In this document: positions 10,301-17,373 of the stretch, piece after piece
Layout: each line of letters starts with the position of its first letter
How positions within the stretch are numbered: the stretch's first letter is position 1
Assembly (NCBI GenBank): GCA_963801475.1
Contig: CAWDEX010000002.1
Coordinates: forward strand, 434,001-498,000
Length of the DNA stretch: 64,000 bases
Reading direction: 5' to 3'
Origin: DAOMFB01 sp963801475
GTDB taxonomy: Bacteria > Acidobacteriota > Thermoanaerobaculia > UBA5066
Notes under the pieces: generated by a model
Seen by the model: the letters and a program-made list of their open reading frames with translations, nothing else
Database searches by the model: none
What the model was told of the DNA's origin: nothing
Made by a program: the position numbers and the translations under genes

Positions 10301-11722
10301 TCATGTCCGAACGGACGCGAACGCCGCAAGGGCCCGGGTCCGGGCCGCGGCGTGATCGACGATACGGGCGGGGTAGTCCGGAGGCGGCGACGCGAGCTCC
10401 CACGGTGCGTGGATCTCGGGGGGCCGGGACGACTTCACCGCCGCGAGCTCGGGAATCCACCGCCGCACGTAGACGCCGTCCGGATCGAAGCGCCGGGCCT
10501 GGAGGACGGGGTTGAAGATCCGGAAAAACGGCTGCGCGTCGGTGCCGGAACCGGCCGACCACTGCCAGCCGCCGCTGTTCGACGCGAGGTCGCCGTCGGC
10601 CAGGTGGCGCCGGAAGAAGGCCTCCCCTAGCCGCCAGTCGACGAGAAGGTCCTTCGAAAGGAACGACGCGACGATCATCCGCACGCGGTTGTGCATCCAC
10701 CCTTCCCGATGGAGCTGCCGGATTCCCGCATCGACGATCGGATAGCCGGTCCGTCCCGTCGACCACGCGTGAAAGAGCCGCTCCCCGTCCTCGCCCGAGG
10801 CCCACGGAAACCGGTCGAACTCGGGCCGGAAGTTCTCCGTGCCGACGCGCGGAAAGCTCTCGAGGATCGAGGCGTAGAACTCGCGCCACGCCAGCTCCTT
10901 CACGAACGTCTCGATGGACCGCCTCCCTTCCGCGTCCGCCTCCCGCCACGCGGCGCGGGCCTCGGAATGGAGCCGTCGGACCCCGATCGTTCCGAAGCGG
11001 AGGTGCGGCGAGAGGCGCGACGTTCCGGGGAGGTCCGGCCGGTCCCGCTCCGGCGCGTACCGGCGGAGCGCTCCGGCGCGGAACGCATCCCAGAGGCGGC
11101 GCGCCTCGCGAGCGCCCCCCTTCGGGTTCTCGGGTGCGCCGGTCTCGCGAAAGCCGCGAGGCCTCGAAAGGGGAATCGTGGGAAAGGACGGTGCGAGGAC
11201 GGCGGCCGGCGTCGGAATCTCCGCCGGTTCCGGGACCGGAGGTTCCTTGTCACGCTCCAGCCAGCGGCGAACGAACGGCGTGTAGACCGTGAACGGCCTC
11301 CCGGCCTCCGTCGTCACCGAACCGGCGGGGACGAGGAGGAGGTCCCCGACGAGGTGAAGCCGCGCCCCGATCCGCCCGAGGGCCTCCCGGGCGGCCGCGT
11401 CGCACCGCTTCGGATGCGGCTCGTGGTCGCGGGGGCCGAAGACCGCGTCGGCCCCCGTCTCGCGGCAGAGCGCGACGAGGGCTTCCTCCGGCGGGCCGCG
11501 CCGCACGATCAGGCGCGACCCCTTCGCGTCCAGCGTCCGGGAGAGTTCCTCCAGCGACGTCGCGAGGACGGCCAGCCGCGGCGGCGAGAAGTCGTCCGTC
11601 AGGTAGAAAGCGTCGAGGACGAAGAGCGGCACCACCGCGTCGGCGTGCCGGAGAGCGGCGGCGAGGACCGCGTTGTCGTCGGCGCGGAGGTTCCGCCGGA
11701 ACCAGCAGACCGCGACGGACAC
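10301..11722 (-). CDS. phrB: Deoxyribodipyrimidine photolyase / cryptochrome family
   Basis: Photolyases use light and FADH2 to split cyclobutane pyrimidine dimers. The 473-residue protein has the N-terminal antenna domain (VCWFRRNLRADDNAVL) and the C-terminal FAD-binding domain with WMHNRVRMIVASFLSKDLL, the WQWSAGSGTDAQPFFRIFNP signature and the RRWIPEL segment. These match class I CPD photolyases and fit repair better than signalling, though a cryptochrome role cannot be excluded. The GTG start at 11722 lies 7 nt after the fur stop, so it is probably co-transcribed with fur. It ends 10 nt from the convergent slt gene. Confidence 0.93.
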   Translation of the reverse strand: MSVAVCWFRRNLRADDNAVLAAALRHADAVVPLFVLDAFYLTDDFSPPRLAVLATSLEELSRTLDAKGSRLIVRRGPPEEALVALCRETGADAVFGPRDHEPHPKRCDAAAREALGRIGARLHLVGDLLLVPAGSVTTEAGRPFTVYTPFVRRWLERDKEPPVPEPAEIPTPAAVLAPSFPTIPLSRPRGFRETGAPENPKGGAREARRLWDAFRAGALRRYAPERDRPDLPGTSRLSPHLRFGTIGVRRLHSEARAAWREADAEGRRSIETFVKELAWREFYASILESFPRVGTENFRPEFDRFPWASGEDGERLFHAWSTGRTGYPIVDAGIRQLHREGWMHNRVRMIVASFLSKDLLVDWRLGEAFFRRHLADGDLASNSGGWQWSAGSGTDAQPFFRIFNPVLQARRFDPDGVYVRRWIPELAAVKSSRPPEIHAPWELASPPPDYPARIVDHAAARTRALAAFASVRT

Positions 11723-11729
11723 GCCGTCC

Positions 11730-12203
11730 CTACGGGGCAGCGCGGCGGGCCGGCGCCTTCGCGCCGCGGGGGCGGCAGGAGGCGCACAGGCCGCGGACCT
11801 GGTGGGAGTGCGAGACCTCGAGGAAGTCGTGCGCCCGGCAGACGGCCTCCTGGCGCCGCTCGATGGCCCGGTCGACGAACTCGATCACCTTCCCGCACGC
11901 CGTGCAGACGAGGTGGTCGTGGTGCTCGCCCTTGCGGAGCCGCTCGTAACGGTATTTCTCCTCGTTCAGCCGGACGCGCCCCACGAGCCCGCACTCGAAG
12001 AGGAGGTCGAGGCTCCGGTAGACCGTCGCGCGGCTGATCTTCACGCCGCGCTCGCGCATCCGGAGGACGAGATCCTCGGCGTCGAAGTGCCGGTGCGTGG
12101 AGAAGATCTCGTCGAACAGGGCTGTCCGCTCGCGCGTCGTCTTCAGCCCCTTCCGCTTCAGGAACTCAGAGAAGATCCGCCGTTCTTCAGTGTGTCCGCT
12201 CAC
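11730..12203 (-). CDS. fur: Fur-family metalloregulator
   Basis: Fur proteins are dimeric metal- or peroxide-sensing repressors. The 157-residue protein has the winged helix (TTRERTALFDEIF, ISRATVYRSLDLLFECGLV) and a C-terminal metal domain with HHDHLVC, CTACG and a late CASC pair, so the structural Cys4 zinc site appears intact. The set is compatible with Fur itself, while Zur or PerR cannot be excluded without the metal ligands being modelled. The GTG at 12203 has no ribosome site but a TAATCT hexamer ends exactly 6 nt upstream, suggesting a leaderless mRNA. It precedes phrB and follows the subtilisin-like gene. Confidence 0.92.
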   Translation of the reverse strand: MSGHTEERRIFSEFLKRKGLKTTRERTALFDEIFSTHRHFDAEDLVLRMRERGVKISRATVYRSLDLLFECGLVGRVRLNEEKYRYERLRKGEHHDHLVCTACGKVIEFVDRAIERRQEAVCRAHDFLEVSHSHQVRGLCASCRPRGAKAPARRAAP

Positions 12204-12209
12204 GGCCCG

Positions 12210-12215
12210 AGATTA
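12210..12215 (-). promoter_or_regulatory. -10 hexamer TAATCT of fur (leaderless type)
   Basis: Six nt separate the hexamer from the GTG start of fur. No -35 match is seen at 16-18 bp. Confidence 0.5.
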
Positions 12216-12228
12216 ACGCAACTTGGGA

Positions 12229-13062
12229 TCAATCTCGACGGGAACCCGCGGCGGCCCGCCGGAGGCGGGCCGGATCGAGGAAGGGGGGGTGGCCCGGGAC
12301 CTCGCGCGCCTCGGCCCGGAGGCGCCGGAGAATCGCCTCCCGCGTGAGCGACGGATCCTCCCCGAGCAGGTGGAGCACCGCCCCCGCCACGAGCGACGCG
12401 GCGAACGAGGTGCCGCCGGCCGTCTCCGGCGGTCGGCCGGCGGCAAGGGCCGGGACCCGGAGGGGCGTGGAGGGGGCGAGAAGGTCCGGCTTCAGGACGC
12501 CGCTCACGATCTCGACCCGCGGCCCGGCCGTCGGCTCGTCACGGTCCAGGTCCCAGCCGCCGACGCCGAGAGCGAACGGGGACGAGGCGGGAGAGACGCA
12601 CCGGGACTCGGGATCCCACCCCGCCGCCGCGAGGAGGACCATCCCCGCGGCGTCCAGGGCGCGGACGAGGCCGGGGACCGGGCTGGGCGTCCCGGGCGTC
12701 TCCGGGTCGTCGCCGAAGGGGCAGAGGACGACGCGGACGTCGAGGGCCGGACCCTCGCGGAGAAGCCATTCGAACGCGCGGACGATCGCCGGCCGCGGCA
12801 CGCGGTGCCTCTCGCCCACCTTGACGAGGACGACCGGCGCCCCCGGCGCGAGGGAGGGGAGATGGCTGGACCGGCCGTCCCCCGCGGCGAGGAGCATCGT
12901 CCGCGTCCCGTGCTCCGCGAACGTCGCGGGATCGCCGTACCGAAACGGCACGACCGACTCCCCCGTCGCGTCGCGGCAGGCGAGCAGGCGCTTCTCCGGC
13001 AGGTCCGGGTGCTTCGTGAAGCCGACGTCGAGGACGGCGAGGGCAGGAAGACGCCGGCGCAT
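12229..13062 (-). CDS. Compact subtilisin-like (S8 family) protein lacking the oxyanion Asn
   Basis: The 277-residue protein resembles a minimal subtilase without signal peptide or prodomain. The catalytic triad is recognisable: D12 (VLDVGF), H51 (EHGTRT) and S219 (GGTSFAASLVAGAVL). The usual AAAGN segment that supplies the oxyanion-hole asparagine reads AAAGWD, so W149 stands where Asn is expected. The family is established; whether this one cleaves peptides is open. The ATG at 13062 begins at the core domain. A TAGACT hexamer ends 10 nt upstream, divergent from yjbQ. Its stop is 25 nt from the fur start, so these may be co-transcribed, although fur also has its own -10. It is probably cytoplasmic. 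Confidence 0.82.
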   Translation of the reverse strand: MRRRLPALAVLDVGFTKHPDLPEKRLLACRDATGESVVPFRYGDPATFAEHGTRTMLLAAGDGRSSHLPSLAPGAPVVLVKVGERHRVPRPAIVRAFEWLLREGPALDVRVVLCPFGDDPETPGTPSPVPGLVRALDAAGMVLLAAAGWDPESRCVSPASSPFALGVGGWDLDRDEPTAGPRVEIVSGVLKPDLLAPSTPLRVPALAAGRPPETAGGTSFAASLVAGAVLHLLGEDPSLTREAILRRLRAEAREVPGHPPFLDPARLRRAAAGSRRD

Positions 13063-13072
13063 GGAAGCCCGG

Positions 13073-13103
13073 AGTCTAGCCGTGCGGCGGACCTTCGTAA
13101 GAT
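13073..13103. promoter_or_regulatory. Divergent -10 pair for the S8-like gene and yjbQ
   Basis: TAGACT (minus, 13073-13078) ends 10 nt before the S8-like ATG, and TAAGAT (plus, 13098-13103) ends exactly 6 nt before the yjbQ ATG. The whole intergenic region is 47 nt with no ribosome site on either side. Confidence 0.5.
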
Positions 13104-13109
13104 CGTCCC

Positions 13110-13529
13110 ATGAAGTCCCACCGGAAGGTCCTGACGCTCAACGTCCCGAAACGGATCGGCTTCGTGAACATCACCCCCGAGGTGGAGGCCGCCGTGAGGG
13201 AGAGCGGCGTTCAGGAAGGCCTCTGCCTCGTCAACCCGATGCACATCACCGCCTCGGTCTTCGTGAACGACGACGAGGAGGGACTCCACCGCGACTACGA
13301 GCGGTTCTTCGAGAACCTGGTCCCGCATGAGCCCGTCCGGCAGTACCGCCACAACGACACCGGCGAGGACAACGCCGACGCCCACATCAAGCGCCAGCTC
13401 ATGGGGCGCGAGGCGGTCGTCGCGATCACGAAGGGCCGGCTCGACGTCGGGACGTGGGAGCGGATCTTCTACGGCGAGTGGGACGGCCGCCGGTCGAAGC
13501 GGATCCTGATCAAGATCATCGGGGACTAG
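13110..13529 (+). CDS. yjbQ: YjbQ family protein (UPF0047; secondary thiamine-phosphate synthase)
   Basis: The 139-residue protein matches the UPF0047/YjbQ family along its length: GFVNITPEVEAAV, GLCLVNPMHITASV, HNDTGEDNADAHIKRQLMG and a C-terminal RILIKIIGD. Some members have a weak thiamine-phosphate synthase activity that complements thiE, hence the name, but the true role in the cell is unsettled. The start ATG at 13110 has no ribosome site and lies 6 nt after a -10 hexamer. The gene converges on the aromatic-pathway fusion gene with a 4-nt overlap of 3' ends. Confidence 0.92.
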   Translation: MKSHRKVLTLNVPKRIGFVNITPEVEAAVRESGVQEGLCLVNPMHITASVFVNDDEEGLHRDYERFFENLVPHEPVRQYRHNDTGEDNADAHIKRQLMGREAVVAITKGRLDVGTWERIFYGEWDGRRSKRILIKIIGD

Positions 13530-15409
13530 CCCTCCCACCCCTCGGCTTCCAGCCCGAGGGTGATCAGGGCGTCCGCCAGGACGGTCGCGCTCGACGCGTC
13601 GGCGCCGAGGGCCTCCTCGAATCGCGCGCGGACGGTGGCTTCCCGCGCCTCGTCCCGGATCGGCCGCCCGCTCCCGCGCTTGATCTCGGCCACGGCGCGG
13701 CAGAGGGAGAGCCGCCGCGAGACGCTCCGCCCGATCTCTGTGTCCACCCGGTCGATGGCGCGGCGGACGCGTTCGACCGAGCCGCTCGGCCCGGGGAGAA
13801 AGCCGAACTCGTCGAGGAGCGCCTCCAGGTCCTCCGGCAGGAGCGCCTGCGGCCCGTCGCAGAGGGCGCTCTCCGGGACGTCGTGCACCTCGATCATCAG
13901 CCCGTCGGCCCCCGCGCCCCACGCCGCGCGCGCGAGGCCCGGGACCAGCTCGCGCCGCCCCGCCGCGTGCGACGGGTCGGCGAGGAGCGGCAGGTGGGTC
14001 AGGCCCCGTGCCACGAGGAGGCCGCCGAGGTCGAGCGTGCCGCGGGTCGACTTTTCGAACGTCCGGATGCCGCGCTCGCAGAGCATCACGTCGCGGCTTC
14101 CTCCCTCGAGAACGTACTCCGCCGCGGCGAGCCATTCCTCCACCGTCGTTCCGAAGCCGCGCTTCAGGAGCACCGGCCGGCCGGTCTTGCCGGCCTCGCG
14201 GAGAAGGTCGTAGTTCTGGCAGTTCCGGGCGCCGATCTGGAGGACGTCGGCCACCTCCGCCACCGGCCCGACCTGCGCCGGCGCCATCACCTCCGTCACG
14301 ATCGGGAGCCCCACGGAATCTCCCGCCGCCTTCAGCCACGCCAGCGCTTCGAGCCCGTGTCCCTGGAAGGCGTAGGGACTCGTCCGCGGCTTGAAGACGC
14401 CGCCGCGGAGCGCCGTCGCGCCGGCGCGGGCGACCTCTTTCGCGAGACGCATCACCTGATCGGGAGACTCGACGGCGCAGGGCCCCGCGATGACGGCACG
14501 GCGTCCGCCGCCGACGACGAACGGCCCGACGGCAACGACGGTCGGCGGCCGGACCTCCGTCGCCCGGGGAAGGTCCTTCAGCCGAGGTGGCGGCACGTGG
14601 TCGGGGGTGGGCCCGAGCCAGAGCAGCGTCTCTCCCGCGCGCGCCTTCAGCCCCGAGGCCTTCTGAAGCGACGCCGCCGGAAGAACGGCGAATCCGTGCA
14701 CCGGCGAATCCGGCGACCCCGGCAGCATCAGGATCTCGGCGCCGAGCTCCGCGAGAGAGGCCGCGAGCCGGGCTCCGGCGAAGCGAAGCGCCCGGACGGA
14801 CGGTTCGACGTCGTGCCCGTTCGCCCGGACGAGCCGGAAGAAGCGCGTGGCGTTCGGGCGGACGTCGGAGACGTCCTCCTCGAGGATGACCAGACCCGCC
14901 TCGAGCGCCGCCTCCTCGGCGCACACGGCGGCGCGCGGGCCCCCGAGCGCCGCGACCCGCTGGGCCGCTTCGGCCGTGTCGTGCGTTTCGAGCGGGACGG
15001 CGTCGAGCCGCGACAGGAGGCGCGCGCACTGGCGAAGGGCCGGCGGCTGCGACCAGACCTCGCGCACCCCTGCCAGCTCGACGCCGCGCGGGGCGGCGAG
15101 GACGAGGCGAACGGGGATCTCGATCTCGTCCGCGACGACGAGGCGGGGAGCGTCCGCGGCGAGCGTCCGCGCCAGCGCTTCGAGCGGCTCGAGAACCGGC
15201 CCGGCCACGCGGGTCGCGGCCGGGATCACCGCCTCGTCCACCTCGCCGGCGACGAGCGCCCGCAGGAGACGGTCGAACGACGGATAGGGAACGGGCCGGC
15301 CGCACCGGGCCGCGGCCCGGGCCGAGAAGGAGCCCGGCTGTCCCTGGTAGCCCGCGCTCGGGCTCGCCACCGGCCTCGTCGCGTCGTCGTCCCGGATGGT
15401 TTCGTTCAT
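13526..15409 (-). CDS. Trifunctional prephenate dehydratase / DAHP synthase / chorismate mutase
   Basis: The 627-residue protein fuses three shikimate/phenylalanine-pathway modules. Residues about 20-195 resemble prephenate dehydratase (YQGQPGSFSARAA, then the catalytic TRF motif at 188-190), with a divergent PAATR where PIENS is usual. Residues 200-255 could be a degenerate ACT domain lacking ESRP. Residues about 300-520 are a type I-beta DAHP synthase (AGPCAVES at 308-315, RGGVFKPRTSPYAFQG, KRGFG, DPSHAAGRR). Residues 543-625 are an AroQ chorismate mutase (RRAIDRVDTEIG, GRPIRDEARE). It would catalyse the first step of the pathway and two steps towards phenylpyruvate. The ATG at 15409 follows a GGAGGAG ribosome site. 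A terminator hairpin and a Phe/Tyr-rich short ORF lie directly upstream, suggesting attenuation. Confidence 0.88.
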   Translation of the reverse strand: MNETIRDDDATRPVASPSAGYQGQPGSFSARAAARCGRPVPYPSFDRLLRALVAGEVDEAVIPAATRVAGPVLEPLEALARTLAADAPRLVVADEIEIPVRLVLAAPRGVELAGVREVWSQPPALRQCARLLSRLDAVPLETHDTAEAAQRVAALGGPRAAVCAEEAALEAGLVILEEDVSDVRPNATRFFRLVRANGHDVEPSVRALRFAGARLAASLAELGAEILMLPGSPDSPVHGFAVLPAASLQKASGLKARAGETLLWLGPTPDHVPPPRLKDLPRATEVRPPTVVAVGPFVVGGGRRAVIAGPCAVESPDQVMRLAKEVARAGATALRGGVFKPRTSPYAFQGHGLEALAWLKAAGDSVGLPIVTEVMAPAQVGPVAEVADVLQIGARNCQNYDLLREAGKTGRPVLLKRGFGTTVEEWLAAAEYVLEGGSRDVMLCERGIRTFEKSTRGTLDLGGLLVARGLTHLPLLADPSHAAGRRELVPGLARAAWGAGADGLMIEVHDVPESALCDGPQALLPEDLEALLDEFGFLPGPSGSVERVRRAIDRVDTEIGRSVSRRLSLCRAVAEIKRGSGRPIRDEAREATVRARFEEALGADASSATVLADALITLGLEAEGWEG

Positions 15410-15433
15410 CGTCTCCTCCGCCTGCCGATAATG

Positions 15434-15475
15434 AAAAAAGCCCCCCTCCGCCGTTCGTTTCGGGGAGGGGGGCTT
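15434..15475 (-). terminator. Intrinsic terminator just upstream of the trifunctional gene (candidate attenuator)
   Basis: On the minus strand a perfect 12-bp stem (arms 15464-15475 and 15438-15449, loop 14 nt) is followed by a run of T (15434-15439). It ends 25 nt before the ATG at 15409. It could simply end transcription of the lipoprotein gene at 15623, but its position between a Phe/Tyr-rich ORF and a phenylalanine-pathway gene suits an attenuator. The 5' arm segment 15463-15470 can instead pair, over 8 bp, with 15517-15524 inside the short ORF. Confidence 0.85.
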
Positions 15476-15503
15476 CCGGTGAAGCCCGGGTGTGCCGCGC
15501 GGC

Positions 15504-15587
15504 CTAGCGGGCCGGGCCCCTCCCTGTCGCCGGATACGAATACCCGGCGAAGAAGGTGAAGCCGAAACCGACGTGCGGCGCGTTCAT
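15504..15587 (-). CDS. Candidate Phe/Tyr-rich leader peptide (27 residues)
   Basis: The short ORF encodes 27 residues with four Phe and two Tyr within positions 8-18 (GFGFTFFAGYSY). It ends 28 nt before the terminator stem. This is the order seen in enteric pheL-pheA leaders: aromatic codon run, then alternative hairpins, then the structural gene. The frame is also open upstream to a GTG at 15626 that overlaps the previous stop as GTGA, giving a 40-residue version. No ribosome site is evident at the ATG. The competing explanation is a decayed C-terminal strand of an outer-membrane barrel protein, since alternating aromatic residues are typical there. Confidence 0.5.
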   Translation of the reverse strand: MNAPHVGFGFTFFAGYSYPATGRGPAR

Positions 15588-15622
15588 CGAGGGAACGAGC
15601 GTACCGCGCCTGTCAAGCCGCC

Positions 15623-16441
15623 TCACCTCGCGACTTTCGCCCCTTCGATGAGGACGGGGTAGACGTAGCCCGCGCCGAAGTCCTTGTCGAGGCCGACCGT
15701 GCCGCGGACGAGAACGACGTCTCCGACGGCGACGACGTCGTTCGTCGTGATCGTCACGTCGTCGTCCTTCTTGTCGCGGGAGCCCGAGCCATCGCGCAGG
15801 TGGACCCAGTTCCTGCCCATGACGCCCGACGTGAACTTCACGACCTTCCCGCGAACGGCGACCTCCTGGCCCTTGAGCGCCGCCCGCTGCGAGAAGAGCT
15901 CCGCGACGGTCCTGCCGTTCGTCCCCTCGGCCTTCTTGACGTCGATCTTCCCGACGTCCGCCGGCCCGGAGGCCGCCATGGCGTGCTGCGCCGCCATCTG
16001 CTGGCGAACGCCCGGGTCGACGGCCGGCGCGTGGCCCGGCGCGACGGGCGCGGCCGCCGCGTCCGATCCCGGTGCCGCCAGCGCTCCGAAGACGATCCGA
16101 TCGAACTTCCGGTTCAGCGTCTTGCTCTCGAAGCCGTCCATCGGAGCGGCATCGACGATGGTGACCTCGTCACCCTTCTTCACGGCGGCTTTCGTCACGG
16201 CGGCCCACATCTCGCCGTCGGCGGTCTTCAGGCGCATGTAGGTGTAGTCCGAGGCGTCGAACGTCTCCTGGATGACGCCGCGGACCGCCAGGGGTCCGGG
16301 GGCGGCGGGCGCCGCGGCCGACGAGGCGACGGGCGGGGCGGACGCCGTGGAGGTTCCGGACCCGGCGGCCGACGCCGGCGCTTTCTTCTGACCGCAGCCG
16401 AGAGCGAGGAGGGCGACGACGACGAGGATGGGACGCTTCAA
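15623..16441 (-). CDS. Lipoprotein with two OB-fold-like domains
   Basis: The 272-residue protein begins at a TTG (16441) behind an AAGGAG ribosome site. A lipoprotein signal is present (LVVVALLALGC, lipobox LALGC with C16). An Ala/Ser/Pro-rich linker leads to an OB-like domain (about 52-120, with VRGVIQETFDASDYTYMRL), a second linker, and another OB-like domain (about 175-270) with GQEVAVRGKVVKF and NWVHLRDGSG. The pattern resembles NrfJ-like or exported DNA-binding-fold proteins found near cytochromes, but function is unknown. It is followed by the candidate attenuator region of the trifunctional gene. Confidence 0.78.
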   Translation of the reverse strand: MKRPILVVVALLALGCGQKKAPASAAGSGTSTASAPPVASSAAAPAAPGPLAVRGVIQETFDASDYTYMRLKTADGEMWAAVTKAAVKKGDEVTIVDAAPMDGFESKTLNRKFDRIVFGALAAPGSDAAAAPVAPGHAPAVDPGVRQQMAAQHAMAASGPADVGKIDVKKAEGTNGRTVAELFSQRAALKGQEVAVRGKVVKFTSGVMGRNWVHLRDGSGSRDKKDDDVTITTNDVVAVGDVVLVRGTVGLDKDFGAGYVYPVLIEGAKVAR

Positions 16442-16529
16442 GGGACGCTCCTTCGTGGAATTCTCCGCGCTCCCGACGGCGCGGCCGATCCTTATATCAG
16501 GTCATGAGCCGCTTCGAGGCGGCGGGCGC

Positions 16530-16886
16530 CTAATTCCCGTCCGGCAGGAGCCAGGAGAGAACCGTCGACACGATCGAGACGAGAAGGGCGCCGAGAAAGG
16601 CCGCGACGAAGCCGTCCACGCGGAAGTCGATGCCGAGCTTTCCGCCGAACCAGGCCGTCAGCATCAGCATCAAGGCGTTCACGACGAGCGTGAAGAGGCC
16701 GAGGGTCAGGAGAATGACCGGACAGCTCACCAGCTTCAGGAACGGCTTGATCAGGGCGTTCAGGACGCCGAAGACGACGGCGATCGCCAGGACGGAGCCG
16801 ACGCCCCCCGCGTCGATGCCGGGGACGAGACGGGCGGCCACCCAGAGGGCCGCCGCGTTGACGAGGATCCGGATGAGCAGCTTCAT
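16530..16886 (-). CDS. Small four-helix membrane protein, phage holin family (YvlD-like)
   Basis: The 118-residue protein has about four hydrophobic helices (ILVNAAALWVAARLVPGI, then SVLAIAVVFGVLNALIKP, VILLTLGLFTLVVNALMLML and AAFLGALLVSIVSTVLSWLL). The NALIKPFL and LTLGLFTLVVNAL signatures are those of the YvlD / phage-holin-4 superfamily, which is a chromosomal membrane protein rather than a true phage lysis gene. The ATG at 16886 is preferred; an ATG four codons upstream is also possible. Role unknown. Confidence 0.85.
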   Translation of the reverse strand: MKLLIRILVNAAALWVAARLVPGIDAGGVGSVLAIAVVFGVLNALIKPFLKLVSCPVILLTLGLFTLVVNALMLMLTAWFGGKLGIDFRVDGFVAAFLGALLVSIVSTVLSWLLPDGN

Positions 16887-16917
16887 GGTGGCGCCCATTT
16901 TAGGGGAGAGCCCGCCG

Positions 16918-16923
16918 TAGAAT
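16918..16923 (+). promoter_or_regulatory. -10 hexamer TAGAAT of the zinc-ribbon gene (leaderless type)
   Basis: The hexamer ends exactly 6 nt before the ATG at 16930; there is no ribosome site. Confidence 0.5.
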
Positions 16924-16929
16924 CCCTCC

Positions 16930-17358
16930 ATGCCCGACCGGAAGTACCGCCAGAAGGGATATCAGGACAACGCCCCGCACGCGCGCCGGGACGGCGCATC
17001 CGACGAGGCGCCGAAGAGGCTGGAGGGAGCGCCGAAGGGGCGTGGCGCGGAGCGCCACCGTGACGAGGTCTTCCGCTGCAAGGTCTGCGGCGAGAAGAAC
17101 GACCCCGAGGTGTCCGCCGTTTCTCTCTGCCGGAAGTGCTCGGCGCCGCTCCACGCCTGCAACCAGTGCCGCTTCTTCGACGGGGCGGCGCGCTGGCAAT
17201 GCCGGGCCGAGATTCCCGCCCCGGTCGCCGCCAAGTCGCGGTCGAACGACTGCGCTCTCTACGCGCCCGTCGTCACGCTCGACCTGACCGGGTCCAAGGC
17301 CGCCGAGACGCCCGACCAGGCGCGCTCCGCCTTCGACAGCCTCTTCGGGAAGCGGTAG
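16930..17358 (+). CDS. Small zinc-ribbon-like protein of unknown function
   Basis: The 142-residue protein has a basic N-terminal third and then cysteine pairs arranged CKVCG, CRKCS and CNQCRFF plus further single Cys residues, suggesting a zinc ribbon of about 65 residues. The C-terminal ALYAPVVTLDLTG and SAFDSLFGKR look conserved in style. I do not recognise a named family. It stands alone between a holin-family gene and convergent membrane proteins. No signal peptide is visible, so it is probably cytoplasmic. Confidence 0.72.
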   Translation: MPDRKYRQKGYQDNAPHARRDGASDEAPKRLEGAPKGRGAERHRDEVFRCKVCGEKNDPEVSAVSLCRKCSAPLHACNQCRFFDGAARWQCRAEIPAPVAAKSRSNDCALYAPVVTLDLTGSKAAETPDQARSAFDSLFGKR

Positions 17359-17373
17359 GGGCGAGGGCCCGCC

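Noticed and set aside
15611..15616. TTGACA as the -35 of the leader peptide promoter
   Set aside because: No acceptable -10 lies 15-19 bp downstream; the nearest TANNNT (TACGCT) is only 7 bp away. Transcription may come from the upstream gene.
16530..16886. Prophage remnant because of a holin-family protein
   Set aside because: The YvlD/phage-holin-4 family is chromosomal and no phage genes are nearby.
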